NCBI RefSeq assembly: GCF_001424025.1
Contig: NZ_LMPZ01000002.1
Location: 604,714 to 668,713 of the forward strand
Length of the DNA stretch: 64,000 nucleotides
Origin: Brevundimonas sp. Leaf363
GTDB lineage: Bacteria; Pseudomonadota; Alphaproteobacteria; Caulobacterales; Caulobacteraceae
Direction: 5' to 3'
The notes beneath the pieces were generated by a model that did not search any database, had not been told where the DNA came from, and saw only the letters and a list, made by a program, of their open reading frames with translations. The position numbers and the translations under genes are program-made. Below are positions 44,925 to 53,795 of the stretch, one piece after another. Position 1 is the stretch's first letter; the number at the start of each line of letters is the position of its first letter.

Positions 44925-46817
44925 CTACTGGATCGTCCTGAACCGCAACGTCCCCGGCACCGTCTTCAGCCCCTTCAGCGCGTCCGGATCATACCCCTTG
45001 TCCACATCCGTAATGACGTAGCCCGTCCGTTCGTCCGTCTTCAGGTGCTGGCCGACGATGTTCAGGCCGGCGGCGGTCAGTTCGCGGTTCAACTCGGCCA
45101 TCACGCCGGGCTGGTTGCGGTGGATGTGCAGCAGGCGGTGCGCGCCCGAAACTTCGGCCAGCTGCACGTTCGGCAGGTTGACGGCGAAGGTGGTGTCGCC
45201 CCGGTTGAGATAGCCCAGCAGCCGCTCGGCCGCGAACTCGGCGATGGCCTCCTGCGCTTCCTCGGTCGAGCCGCCGATGTGCGGCGTCAGGATCATGTTC
45301 TTCAGGCCGCGCAGAGCGCTGTCGAACGGGTCCTGATTGGTGCGCGGCTCCTCGGGGAACACATCCACGGCGGCGCCGGCGACGCGGCCCGAGCCCATGG
45401 CTTGGCTCAGGGCGCCGATGTCAACGACATGTCCGCGTGACAGGTTCAGGAACAGCACGCCCGGCTTCATCTTCGAGAACTCGGCCGCGCCGAAGATGTT
45501 GGTGTTCTCGCGCCGCCCGTCCACGTGCAGGCTGATGACATCGCTCTCGGCCAGCAGGTCGTCCAGCGACCGCATGCGCCGCGCATTGCCCAGCGCCAGC
45601 CGCTCGGCCAGGTCATGGAAGACGACCCGCATCCCCATCGCCTCGGCCAGCACCGAGAGCTGGCTGCCGATGGCGCCGTAGCCGACGATGCCCAGCGTCT
45701 TGCCGCGCAGCTCGCGCGATCCATCGGCGGACTTGTTCCACTGGCCCTCGTGCATGGCGGCCGACTTGTCGACCACGTCGCGCATCAGGGTGATGGTCAG
45801 GCCGATGGCCAGTTCGACGACCGAGCGGGTGTTGGAATAGGGGGCGTTGAACACGGGCACGCCGTGGTCCGCCGCCGCCGTCAGGTCGATCTGGTTGGTG
45901 CCGATGCAGAAGGCGGCGATTGCCATCAGGCGGTCGGCGTGCTCCAGCACCCGCGCCGTGACATTGGTCTTGGACCGGATGCCCAGCACGTGGACACCCT
46001 TGATCTTCTCGATCAGGTCGTCCTCGTCCAGCGCGCCCTTGACCGTCTCGACCGAGTAGCCGGCCTCTTTCAGCCGCTCGACGCCGACGGGGTGGGTGTT
46101 CTCCAGCAGCAGGATGCGGATGCGGCTACGCGGAAAGGACCAGCGGCCGCTCAGGCCCTCGGCATACAAAATCTCGTCCAGCGAGGCGGCTTCGGCGTCG
46201 GCCACATCGACGACACGCTCGCGTCGGACGACTTCGGTGAAGGCGTAGAAGCGCTCGGCCGCGCCGGCCAGCTTGACCTCGGCGTCGTTCCAGCCGTCGC
46301 CGACCATCACTACCGGATCGGTCAGGCCCAGCGCCGCGATCGCCTTGGGCTTGCCGTTCTCGCGCGACAGCGGATTGGCGTCGTCCAGGCCGATCACGCG
46401 GCCCTCGTCGTCGTAGCGGAAGTCGTTGGCCAGCACGCGTTCCGGCGCGATACCCAGATAGCGGGCGACCGGCGCGATCACCTCGCGGAAGCCGCCGGAT
46501 ATGATGAAGATGCGATCGGCGTGCGTCTCGAAGAACTCGACATTGCGCTTCACCGAGGGCGTCAGGGCCGACACGGCGCGGTCGGCCAGCGCCTCGATGT
46601 GCTCGCGCTGCAGCGGCAGCAGCGCCAGCCGCCGACGCAGGGCGTCGCCGAACTCGATCTCGCCTGCCATGGCCTGATCGGTCAGCTCGGCGATCTGCGC
46701 GCGCAGGGCCGTCGAACTAGGGTCGCCCCCCAGTACCATGTCTGCCAGGGCGTCCAGCGTCTCGAACTGGACCAGCGTGGAATCGAAATCGAAGATCAGG
46801 ATGGGGGAGCCGCTCAT
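44925..46817 (-). CDS. serA: Fusion of phosphoserine phosphatase (N) and 3-phosphoglycerate dehydrogenase with ACT domain (C)
   Basis: A 630-residue single open frame that joins two serine-synthesis enzymes. Residues 1-225 form a HAD phosphatase: DFDSTLVQ (Asp10, Asp12), ISGGF (Ser107), ENGKPK (Lys156) and MVGDGWNDAE (173-178). Residues about 232-555 are D-3-phosphoglycerate dehydrogenase: GIVGYGAIGSQ (376-386), NLSRGHVVD (Arg461), FPEEP and TPHIGGST (His513). An ACT domain closes the protein (about 560-630). All catalytic residues look intact. Steps 1 and 3 of the pathway are fused; serC is not in the window. The closest name is serA; the N-terminal part is SerB-like. Confidence 0.9.
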   Translation of the reverse strand: MSGSPILIFDFDSTLVQFETLDALADMVLGGDPSSTALRAQIAELTDQAMAGEIEFGDALRRRLALLPLQREHIEALADRAVSALTPSVKRNVEFFETHADRIFIISGGFREVIAPVARYLGIAPERVLANDFRYDDEGRVIGLDDANPLSRENGKPKAIAALGLTDPVVMVGDGWNDAEVKLAGAAERFYAFTEVVRRERVVDVADAEAASLDEILYAEGLSGRWSFPRSRIRILLLENTHPVGVERLKEAGYSVETVKGALDEDDLIEKIKGVHVLGIRSKTNVTARVLEHADRLMAIAAFCIGTNQIDLTAAADHGVPVFNAPYSNTRSVVELAIGLTITLMRDVVDKSAAMHEGQWNKSADGSRELRGKTLGIVGYGAIGSQLSVLAEAMGMRVVFHDLAERLALGNARRMRSLDDLLAESDVISLHVDGRRENTNIFGAAEFSKMKPGVLFLNLSRGHVVDIGALSQAMGSGRVAGAAVDVFPEEPRTNQDPFDSALRGLKNMILTPHIGGSTEEAQEAIAEFAAERLLGYLNRGDTTFAVNLPNVQLAEVSGAHRLLHIHRNQPGVMAELNRELTAAGLNIVGQHLKTDERTGYVITDVDKGYDPDALKGLKTVPGTLRFRTIQ

Positions 46818-46896
46818 GCGCCCCCTATCCTCCAGCTAAGCCGATGCGGCAACGCCCGGCAGGGCCGGGCGCGCCGATATCTTCTGTTGGCGGCTG

Positions 46897-48372
46897 TTAG
46901 AGGCGCGTGATGCGCCGCACCTTGCTGTTCGGCTGCTGGCTTTCCAGCACCGCCGCGCCGATGGCCGCCGCGATGGTGACGATGGCCAGCAGCGCTCCGC
47001 CCTCACGCGCATGGTCGCGCGCGTAGTCGCCGGCGTCGCTGGCGTAGCGGCGGGCCGAGCGGCCGCCTCGCGACAGGCGGTCGCGCGAATAGTCCCGCGC
47101 GCCGTCGAACAGGCCGTGCGCCCGTTTGCCGGCCTTGCCGCCGAAATCGCCGGCGCGTTCGGTCAGTTCCTCGAACAGGCCCTGGGCGCGCTTGCCGGTC
47201 TTGCCGCCGATCTCGCCGGCCCGGCCGCTAAGGTCCTCGGCGCCGTGCCGCACGGTCTCGGCGAAGTCGTCGAAGCGATCCCTCAAGGCATCCGTGTCGA
47301 TCCAGCCGCGGGGGTCGATGCGGCGGCGCAGGGTTTCGTAACGGGTCGGGCCGGTGCGCTGGGTCAGCAGCACCGCGCCGATGACGCCCAGCGCCACGGC
47401 GGCGAGCACGCCGCCGGTCACGCCGGGGTGCTTGCGGACTTCGGCCAAGGCGGAGAACTGTCGAACCATGGGATAATGAACCTCTTCGTCGAGGCCGTCG
47501 TCCGTCGGGTCATAGAGCCCGTCGTCGTACGGCCGATAGGCGGAATGCCGATCGCGCATGAGGCTAGGAGCGAACCGGGCCAGCAACGGTTCCGCCAGTC
47601 CCGGCAAAGCTGAGTAAAATGACGCGATCAGCCGCCCCCCGCCGCCCACGCTGATCTCCCGGATCGGATGCCTGGCGCAGTACAGGATGGTGTCGGCCAC
47701 GACGTGGGTCGCATAGACGGGCTGAGGGTTCTGGACCGCCTGTCCGGTCAGGTTGCGGGCGTGGCGGTTGTAGGGGGTGTCCACCGCCGCCGGCTTGACC
47801 AGACTGACCGTGACCGGCGCCTTCTCTCGCATCAGCTCCATGCGCAGGGCGTTGGTGAAGCCCTTCATCGCGTGCTTCGACGCCGAATAGACGCCCTGCA
47901 CGGGCATCGGCGCGTCCGACAGGATCGATCCGACGTTGATGATCGCCCCGCCGCCGGGCCGCAGACGCAGGCGCTCGGCCGCCAGCAGCGAGCCGTTGAC
48001 TACGCCCCAATAGTTGGTCTCGAACAGCCGGCGCTGGTCCTCGATCAGCGTCTCGCGGATGGGGCCGAAGATCGACACGCCGGCGTTATTCACCCAGGTG
48101 TCGAACCCGCCGAACAGCCGCTCGCACTTGTCCGCAGCAAAGGTCAGGGCCTCAGCGTCGGCGACATCCGCGACCGCCCAGGCTACGCGCGCGCCCAATC
48201 CCTGCAGCTCCTCGCACAGCGCCCGCAGGTCGCTCTCGCCGCGCGCGATCAGGAAGACCTTGGCCCCGCGCCGCGCCGCCCGCCGGGCGGTGGCCAGGCC
48301 GATCCCGGACGTCGCGCCGGTGATGACGATCGTCTGGCGATCAATCGGCTTCAAATCAGCTTTTGAGGTCAT
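46897..48372 (-). CDS. SDR oxidoreductase with a membrane-anchored repeat tail
   Basis: A 491-residue protein. The first 270 residues are a classical SDR: VITGATSGIGLATARRAA, NNAGVSIFGP, and the YSASKHAMKGF Tyr/Lys pair. The C-terminal third has a membrane span at about 318-338, two near-identical 22-residue units (RAGEIGGKTGKRAQGLF and RAGDFGGKAGKRAHGLF at about 384-425), and a second span at about 458-476. The tail resembles amphipathic helical repeats and should sit between the two spans. The SDR substrate is unknown. Confidence 0.88.
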   Translation of the reverse strand: MTSKADLKPIDRQTIVITGATSGIGLATARRAARRGAKVFLIARGESDLRALCEELQGLGARVAWAVADVADAEALTFAADKCERLFGGFDTWVNNAGVSIFGPIRETLIEDQRRLFETNYWGVVNGSLLAAERLRLRPGGGAIINVGSILSDAPMPVQGVYSASKHAMKGFTNALRMELMREKAPVTVSLVKPAAVDTPYNRHARNLTGQAVQNPQPVYATHVVADTILYCARHPIREISVGGGGRLIASFYSALPGLAEPLLARFAPSLMRDRHSAYRPYDDGLYDPTDDGLDEEVHYPMVRQFSALAEVRKHPGVTGGVLAAVALGVIGAVLLTQRTGPTRYETLRRRIDPRGWIDTDALRDRFDDFAETVRHGAEDLSGRAGEIGGKTGKRAQGLFEELTERAGDFGGKAGKRAHGLFDGARDYSRDRLSRGGRSARRYASDAGDYARDHAREGGALLAIVTIAAAIGAAVLESQQPNSKVRRITRL

Positions 48373-48496
48373 GGTCGGGCCCTGCACGTCGTGACGGAAC
48401 GGCCCCCCGGCGGGGCCGGTTCCTCTTCGCCTCTTACCATGCGCCGTCCCGGCGCCTATCTTTTCGCACTTCCCGTCATCCCCTTGAGGACCTGCC

Positions 48497-49408
48497 GTGC
48501 CCGACCTCGCGCCCGCGCCCATCGACGATCTCGCCGCCGCCTTCCAGATCGAGGGCTGGCCCGTGCGCGGCCGCCTGGTCCGCCTGGGCGCCGCCATCGA
48601 TCGCGTTCTCAGCGCCCACGCCTATCCAGAGCCGGTCGCCGCCCTGCTGGGCGAGGCGTGCGCCCTGGCGGCGCTGGTCGGCTCCAGCCTGAAGTTCGAG
48701 GGCCGCCTGATCGTCCAGGCCCAGGGCGACGGCCCGGTCCGCTACGTCGTGGCCGACTACGACACCTCCGGCGCCATTCGCGGCTATTGCCGCTTCGACG
48801 AAGCCGAGGTGGCCGCCGCCTCGACCGGCTTCGCGCGCCCGGGCGCCCAGACGCTGCTGGGCAAGGGGGTCTTCATCATGACCTTGGATCGCGGCCCCGA
48901 CTTCGAACGCACCCAGGGCATCACGCCCATCGAGGGCGAGAGCCTGTCGCTGTGCGCCGAACACTATTTCGAACAGTCCGAGCAATTGCCGACCAAGGTG
49001 CGGCTGGCCGTCGGCTCGGTCCAGACCGACGACGGCGCCCAGTGGCGCGCCGGCGGGGCCATGATCCAGGTCGTGGCGTCGGACGATTCGCGCGGCTCGA
49101 CCGAGGAGGTCTGGGACCGCTCGCGCGCCCTGTTCGCCACGCTCGGCGATGACGAACTGGTCGACCCCACGATTTCGCCCGAGACCCTGCTGTTCCGTCT
49201 CTTCCACGAAGACGGCGTCAGGCTGGAGGACGCGCGTCCCCTGGCCGCGGTCTGCCGCTGCTCGCGGGATCGCATCTCGGCCGTGCTCGCCTCCTTCGAT
49301 CCGGCCGAACGCGCCGACATGGTCGAGGACGACGGCAAGATCCGCGTCACCTGCGAATATTGCGCCTCGGTCTATGACATCGACCCGGCGGACGTCCGGG
49401 CCGCCTGA
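48497..49408 (+). CDS. hslO: Redox-regulated chaperone Hsp33
   Basis: A 303-residue protein with the Hsp33 order: an N-terminal domain containing IQAQGDG-like QGDGPVRYVVADY, a GITPIEGESL segment, and a C-terminal zinc switch with CRCS (C-x-C) and CEYCASVYD (C-x-x-C). Oxidation of these four Cys releases zinc and activates the chaperone. Length is normal. It is divergent from the SDR with 124 bp between starts. Confidence 0.95.
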   Translation: MPDLAPAPIDDLAAAFQIEGWPVRGRLVRLGAAIDRVLSAHAYPEPVAALLGEACALAALVGSSLKFEGRLIVQAQGDGPVRYVVADYDTSGAIRGYCRFDEAEVAAASTGFARPGAQTLLGKGVFIMTLDRGPDFERTQGITPIEGESLSLCAEHYFEQSEQLPTKVRLAVGSVQTDDGAQWRAGGAMIQVVASDDSRGSTEEVWDRSRALFATLGDDELVDPTISPETLLFRLFHEDGVRLEDARPLAAVCRCSRDRISAVLASFDPAERADMVEDDGKIRVTCEYCASVYDIDPADVRAA

Positions 49409-49526
49409 TCGGCGGCGCTCGTCATCGCGTTGAAATCATGATACTTCCACGCTGACCGCCGTTCGGGTTATGAGGGACCGGCCGCCGGCCTCGAACGTCG
49501 GCATCAAGCGCGCGTCGGGGGACGAT

Positions 49527-50396
49527 ATGACCGAAGAGACCCTTTCACCCGCATGGGCGGATGTCGTGTTCGCCGGCGCGCCGGACGCGATCCCGGATGA
49601 CCGCGTGGTGTGCATTCGGATCGGCGTGCTGGACTTCGCCTGCCGGCTGAAGCTGGGCGCTCCGGGCGACCGGCTGATGGTCCACCTGCTCGGCGCCATC
49701 CCCGCCGGAACCGAGGCGCCGACTCTGAAGGAGACGGTCTTCCCCGACGGCTTCCACGTGCTCACGATTTCGGACCCGTCGCTGCTGCTGGACCTGGCGC
49801 TGCGCCGCGGCGTCTTCCTGGGCCCCCGCCTTCAGGATCCGCACGAAGGCGTCAGCGACATCGTCAGCGCGGTCGCCCGGCAACTGGGCCGCACGCCGGA
49901 GGAGACGCTGTTCTACGGCGCCTCAGGCAGCGGCATCGCCGGCTGCATGGCCGCGATCCGGCTGGGCGCCCGTTGCGTGGCGGTGAACGCCCAACTGGAC
50001 CTCTATGCCGCCCGCAAGACGCCGCACGCGCTCATCATGCAGAAGATGTTCGATCCGGAATATCATTACGCCAAGATCCGGCGGGCCTATCCGCACCGTC
50101 TCCAGGTCGCGTCCGCCTATACCCAGGCTGTCGCCGAGGGTCGGTCGCCCCGCCTCATGATCTATCAGAACCGGCGTGATCTCATTCACTACGAAGGCTT
50201 CTACCGGCCGTTCTGCAAGCTCATGAAACTGGACCCGCTGGACGGCGTCACCGAGGACGGACGCGTGCGCGTCACGGTTCTCAAATATCCCGGCGGCCAC
50301 AAGCTGCGACCCGACAAGGCGCTGGCTCTGATCGCACGCTCGCTCGCCTTCCTCTATCCAGGCGAAGGCGAAGGCGAGGCCCGCGAGGCGGCCTAG
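49527..50396 (+). CDS. Alpha/beta-hydrolase-like protein of unknown function
   Basis: A 289-residue protein. GASGSGIAG at 131-139 looks like a nucleophile elbow (Ser133), with candidate acid Asp218 in YQNRRDLIH and His258 in YPGGHK. An N-terminal half (1-110) rich in beta strands precedes it. There is no signal peptide. The order nucleophile-acid-His fits an alpha/beta hydrolase, possibly of the accessory glycan-deacetylase or Asp2-like kind, but I do not recognise the family. The C-terminus is a polar Gly/Glu repeat. It converges on the SPFH gene, overlapping by 4 bp. Confidence 0.65.
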   Translation: MTEETLSPAWADVVFAGAPDAIPDDRVVCIRIGVLDFACRLKLGAPGDRLMVHLLGAIPAGTEAPTLKETVFPDGFHVLTISDPSLLLDLALRRGVFLGPRLQDPHEGVSDIVSAVARQLGRTPEETLFYGASGSGIAGCMAAIRLGARCVAVNAQLDLYAARKTPHALIMQKMFDPEYHYAKIRRAYPHRLQVASAYTQAVAEGRSPRLMIYQNRRDLIHYEGFYRPFCKLMKLDPLDGVTEDGRVRVTVLKYPGGHKLRPDKALALIARSLAFLYPGEGEGEAREAA

Positions 50397-51127
50397 GTCT
50401 CCACGCCCGGACTGAGCGCCGCTTCGCCCAGCACCAGTGTCGCGCCCTTGCCTGATCCGATTGACTGCAGCAACCGCAGCTTCATCAGCTCGGGATTGTC
50501 CTTCAGCATCCGGGCTGCATTAGCCAGCGAACGCAGCGCCGCCTGTTCGCCGCGCGCTCGTTCCAGCTGCGCCAGTCCCTCCAGCCGAGCGCGCTCTACC
50601 TCGGTGGTCATGCGGCGAAGCTCTGGCGGGAGTACGATGGACCCGAGCGCGACGCGCTCGATCGTCAGAGCAGCGTTCGTTGTTCCGACCAGGGCCTTGA
50701 GCGCTTCGTCGATAGCCTCGTCCCGTCCCTGCAACGCCTCCAAATCACGGGTAGACGCAAGCTTCAGCAGTGCCTGGGACACGGCGAGTTGGAGTAGGGA
50801 CGGAATGGTGACGCCCAGAGACGCTTCGGGATCGCTGATCGTATAGACCGCCGTCGCGCTCAGGCGGATCGGCAGGCCGTCCTGGGTGACCACGTCGATC
50901 GGTCCGACAGGCCAATAGTTCAACCCGGCCAGGATGCGCACGACCTGCTGATTGTTGTGGCGAAGCAGTGTGTACCTGCCCGGCGGCAGCATCCGCACGA
51001 ACCCGCCGTCACGATATAGAGCGCCGACTTCCCAGCGGCTGATGCGTACAGCTTTGAACACGGAGCAGGTCGCCAGGGCCGCCACCACGAGGGCGACGAG
51101 ACACGCGATCCATACCGAAGCCGACAT
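50393..51127 (-). CDS. SPFH/Band 7 (slipin-like) membrane protein
   Basis: A 244-residue protein with one N-terminal span (VWIACLVALVVAALATCSV) and a Band 7 domain: GRYTLLRHNNQQV, VTQDGLPIRLSATAVYTISDPEA, then the ERARLEGLAQLERARGEQAAL helix typical of the coiled stem. Such proteins organise membrane microdomains and often work with a NfeD-type partner, which is not adjacent. Codon use is slightly less G/C-biased than the phosphate genes. The role is unassigned. Confidence 0.85.
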   Translation of the reverse strand: MSASVWIACLVALVVAALATCSVFKAVRISRWEVGALYRDGGFVRMLPPGRYTLLRHNNQQVVRILAGLNYWPVGPIDVVTQDGLPIRLSATAVYTISDPEASLGVTIPSLLQLAVSQALLKLASTRDLEALQGRDEAIDEALKALVGTTNAALTIERVALGSIVLPPELRRMTTEVERARLEGLAQLERARGEQAALRSLANAARMLKDNPELMKLRLLQSIGSGKGATLVLGEAALSPGVET

Positions 51128-51309
51128 CCCGCTCTCCAGACAATGATCCCGGCGCCGCGAGAGCGAGGCGGGGGCGCGAAGCCCGCAGAGCCTGACCCTG
51201 GCTTATCCCGAAGGACAGGCGCCGGGATGCCGTTGTGCACCCTATGGAGATGCGCCCCGCTTTCAGGCTGGCCGCGTCTTGGGAACGTCGCGCCTCGGTT
51301 CGCATCAAT

Positions 51310-51348
51310 GGGGAGTCGAACCCCGTCGCAACCTTAGGCGGAACCGCC
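51310..51348 (-). terminator. Two stem-loops downstream of phoB
   Basis: GGCGG-AA-CCGCC (51337-51348) and GGGG-N7-CCCC (51310-51324) are compact hairpins after the phoB stop at 51375 (read right to left). No T run follows, so termination may need Rho. The second hairpin superficially resembles a tRNA T-arm. The rest of the 247-base gap 51128-51374 shows nothing else that I can support. Confidence 0.35.
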
Positions 51349-51374
51349 GTCGGCGCAAGCGCTCAAGCCTCTGC

Positions 51375-52070
51375 CTACGCTTCCAGGTCCAGCGAGTATC
51401 CCGCCGAGCGCACGGTGCGGATCGGGTTGGGGCCGTCGCCGATGCTGAGGGCCTTGCGAAGGCGGCCGACGTGCACATCGACCGTGCGGGCCTCGACATA
51501 GACATCCGAGCCCCAGACGGCGTCCAGCAGCTGTTCGCGGCTGAACACGCGGCGCGGATGCTGCATCAGATGGTCCAGCAGGCGGAACTCGGTCGGTCCC
51601 AGGTGGACTTCCGAGCCGCCGCGACGCACGCGGTGTGCCACCCGGTCCATGACGATGTCGCCGTGGGTGATGGCGTCGTCGGCCAGACCCGGCCGGATGC
51701 GGCGCAGCACCGCGCGAATGCGGGCGGCCAGCTCGACCGTCGAGAACGGCTTGGTCAGATAGTCGTCCGCGCCCATATCCAGGCCGCGCACGCGGTCGCT
51801 CTCCTCACCGCGCGCCGTCAGCATGATGATCGGCAGGTTGCGGGTGTCGGGACGGTTGCGCAGACGTCGGCAGATCTCGATGCCCGAGACCTTGGGCAGC
51901 ATCCAGTCCAGCACCAGCAGGTCCGGCATGCGCTCGTCGACCTTCAGCAGGCCTTCCTCGCCATCGGAGGCGACGGCGACGTCATAGCCTTCCTTCTCGA
52001 GATTGTACTGCAGCAGGGTGGCCAGGGCGTCTTCGTCCTCGACCACCAGGATATGGGCTTGCACGGCCAT
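51375..52070 (-). CDS. phoB: Phosphate regulon response regulator PhoB
   Basis: A 231-residue OmpR/PhoB-type regulator. The receiver has the acidic pair in VVEDEDALATLL, the phosphorylated Asp in LLVLDWMLPKVSG, Thr in IIMLTARGEE and Lys in DDYLTKPF. The winged helix ends with HPRRVFSREQLLDAVWG and VDVHVGRLRKAL. It binds Pho boxes to switch on phosphate genes. It lies 15 bp downstream of phoU and is the last gene of the pst operon. Confidence 0.96.
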   Translation of the reverse strand: MAVQAHILVVEDEDALATLLQYNLEKEGYDVAVASDGEEGLLKVDERMPDLLVLDWMLPKVSGIEICRRLRNRPDTRNLPIIMLTARGEESDRVRGLDMGADDYLTKPFSTVELAARIRAVLRRIRPGLADDAITHGDIVMDRVAHRVRRGGSEVHLGPTEFRLLDHLMQHPRRVFSREQLLDAVWGSDVYVEARTVDVHVGRLRKALSIGDGPNPIRTVRSAGYSLDLEA

Positions 52071-52085
52071 GGCCTATCGCGCCTC

Positions 52086-52799
52086 TCAGTGGGTCTGCAA
52101 GTCGTCCGGGCCGGCCGGGGCGGCGGCGCGCGGACGCTCTCCGGCGATCTCGTCGCCGGTGATTTCATAGTGGACGGTCTCGGCGATGTTGGTCGCGTGA
52201 TCGCCGATGCGTTCCAGGTTCTTGGCCATGAAAAGCAGGTGCGTGCAGGCCGTGATCGTGCGCGGATCGCCCATCATGTAGGTGAGCAATTCGCGGAACA
52301 GGGCGTTGTAGTGCTCGTCCACCTCGTCGTCGGTGTTCCAGACCGCCAGCGCGCCATCCAGTTCGCCGGCGGTGAAGGCGTTCAGCACCTCGTGCAGGCG
52401 GGTGGCGACCAGGCGGCCCATGCGTTCGATCGAGCGGGTCAGCGGCTGGATCGGCTCGCCTTCGGCCAGGATCAGCGCCCGCTTGGCGATGCCCTTGGCC
52501 AGGTCGCCGGTGCGCTCCAGATCGGTGGCCAGCTTCATGGCCGACAAGGCACGGCGCAGGTCGCTGGCGACCGGCTGGCGCAGCGCGATCATGCGCGTCG
52601 CCTTGCGCTCGATGTCGCGCTGCAGCTGGTCCAGGCGCGTGTCGCGCTCGATGACCGATCGAGCCAGTGCGACGTCGCGGCGGGCGACGCTGTCGATGGC
52701 GTCATTGACCTGGGACTCGGCCAGACCCCCCATGCGGGCGATCTCGGCGGCCAGTTGGCTCAGTTCGTCGCCATAGGCCTTGACGGTGTGCTGGTTCAT
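52086..52799 (-). CDS. phoU: Phosphate signalling protein PhoU
   Basis: A 237-residue all-helical protein of two PhoU repeats. LAAEIARMGGLAESQV and ALRQPVASDLRRALSAMKLATDLERTGDLAK in the first half, and FMAKNLERIGDHATNIAETV in the second, carry the conserved E-R-x-G-D motifs that bind metal clusters. PhoU links the Pst transporter to PhoR and restrains the response. It starts 11 bp after pstB ends. Confidence 0.96.
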   Translation of the reverse strand: MNQHTVKAYGDELSQLAAEIARMGGLAESQVNDAIDSVARRDVALARSVIERDTRLDQLQRDIERKATRMIALRQPVASDLRRALSAMKLATDLERTGDLAKGIAKRALILAEGEPIQPLTRSIERMGRLVATRLHEVLNAFTAGELDGALAVWNTDDEVDEHYNALFRELLTYMMGDPRTITACTHLLFMAKNLERIGDHATNIAETVHYEITGDEIAGERPRAAAPAGPDDLQTH

Positions 52800-52810
52800 C
52801 TTGATCCGCC

Positions 52811-53791
52811 TCAGCCGAACCGGCCCGTGATGTAGTCGAGGGTGCGCTGTTCACGAGGATTCTGGAAGATTTCCTCCGTGTCCCCCACTTCGACCAGGCG
52901 GCCCATGTGGAAGAAGGCCGTCCGCTGGCTGACGCGCGCCGCCTGGGCCATCGAGTGGGTGACGATGACGATGCAGTAGTTCTCGCGCAGTTCGTCGATC
53001 AGTTCCTCGATCTTGGCCGTGGCGATGGGGTCCAGCGCCGAGCAGGGCTCGTCCATCAGGATCACCTCGGGGTTCACGGCGATGGCGCGGGCGATGACCA
53101 GGCGCTGCTGCTGGCCGCCCGACAGGCCGGTGGCCGAGCTGTGCAGGCGGTCCGACACCTCGTCCCACAGGCCGGCGCGGCGCAGGGCCTGATGCACGAC
53201 CTGCTCCATCTCGTCCTTGTTCGACACCAGGCCGTGGATGCGCGGGCCGTAGGCGACGTTCTCGAAGATGGTCTTGGGGAAGGGGTTCGGCTTCTGGAAC
53301 ACCATGCCGACGCGGGCGCGCAGCAGCACCGGATCGACGCTGCGGGCGTTGACGTCCGCTCCGTCGATCTCGATCCGACCCGTCACCTTGGCCGACGGGA
53401 TGGTGTCGTTCATCCGGTTGATGCAGCGCAGGAAGGTCGACTTGCCGCAGCCCGACGGGCCGATGAAGGCGGTGACGGTCTTGTCGCGGATGTCCAGGCT
53501 GACGTCGTGCAGGGCCTGTTTGCCCTCATAGAAAACCGAGACGTCGCGCGCGGCGACCTTGATCTCCTGGTGCGCGCCGGCGCCGGTTCCGGTTGGGCGC
53601 GGTGTCGGCGGCGCGACCGGCGTGGGCTGGTCGGCCGAGCCGCCGGTCCCGTCGCTGGGGCCGGTCAGGGTCTCTCCGCCGGCGGAACGGGCCGCGCCCG
53701 GCAGGACGGCGCCGCCCATGCGCGGAGCTTCGGTCGGGTCGCCGGACGCGCCGGGGCCGTCGGGCGCATTGCGGAAGATGTTGAACTTCAT
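52811..53791 (-). CDS. pstB: Phosphate ABC transporter ATP-binding protein
   Basis: A 326-residue ABC ATPase. Walker A is [14 protein letters not shown], signature [14 protein letters not shown], Walker [13 protein letters not shown], and the H-loop [10 protein letters not shown]. The core from about residue 78 is the standard PstB. The first 75 residues form a Pro/Gly/Thr-rich extension with [14 protein letters not shown] and [14 protein letters not shown], absent from E. coli PstB (about 257 residues). It starts 4 bp after pstA ends. Confidence 0.95.
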   Translation of the reverse strand: MKFNIFRNAPDGPGASGDPTEAPRMGGAVLPGAARSAGGETLTGPSDGTGGSADQPTPVAPPTPRPTGTGAGAHQEIKVAARDVSVFYEGKQALHDVSLDIRDKTVTAFIGPSGCGKSTFLRCINRMNDTIPSAKVTGRIEIDGADVNARSVDPVLLRARVGMVFQKPNPFPKTIFENVAYGPRIHGLVSNKDEMEQVVHQALRRAGLWDEVSDRLHSSATGLSGGQQQRLVIARAIAVNPEVILMDEPCSALDPIATAKIEELIDELRENYCIVIVTHSMAQAARVSQRTAFFHMGRLVEVGDTEEIFQNPREQRTLDYITGRFG

Positions 53792-53795
53792 CTGC

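Noticed and set aside
51300..51330. tRNA T-arm-like hairpin GGGG-TTCGACT-CCCC on the minus strand after phoB
   Set aside because: No matching acceptor stem, D-arm or anticodon arm at the required distances; read as a plain stem-loop.
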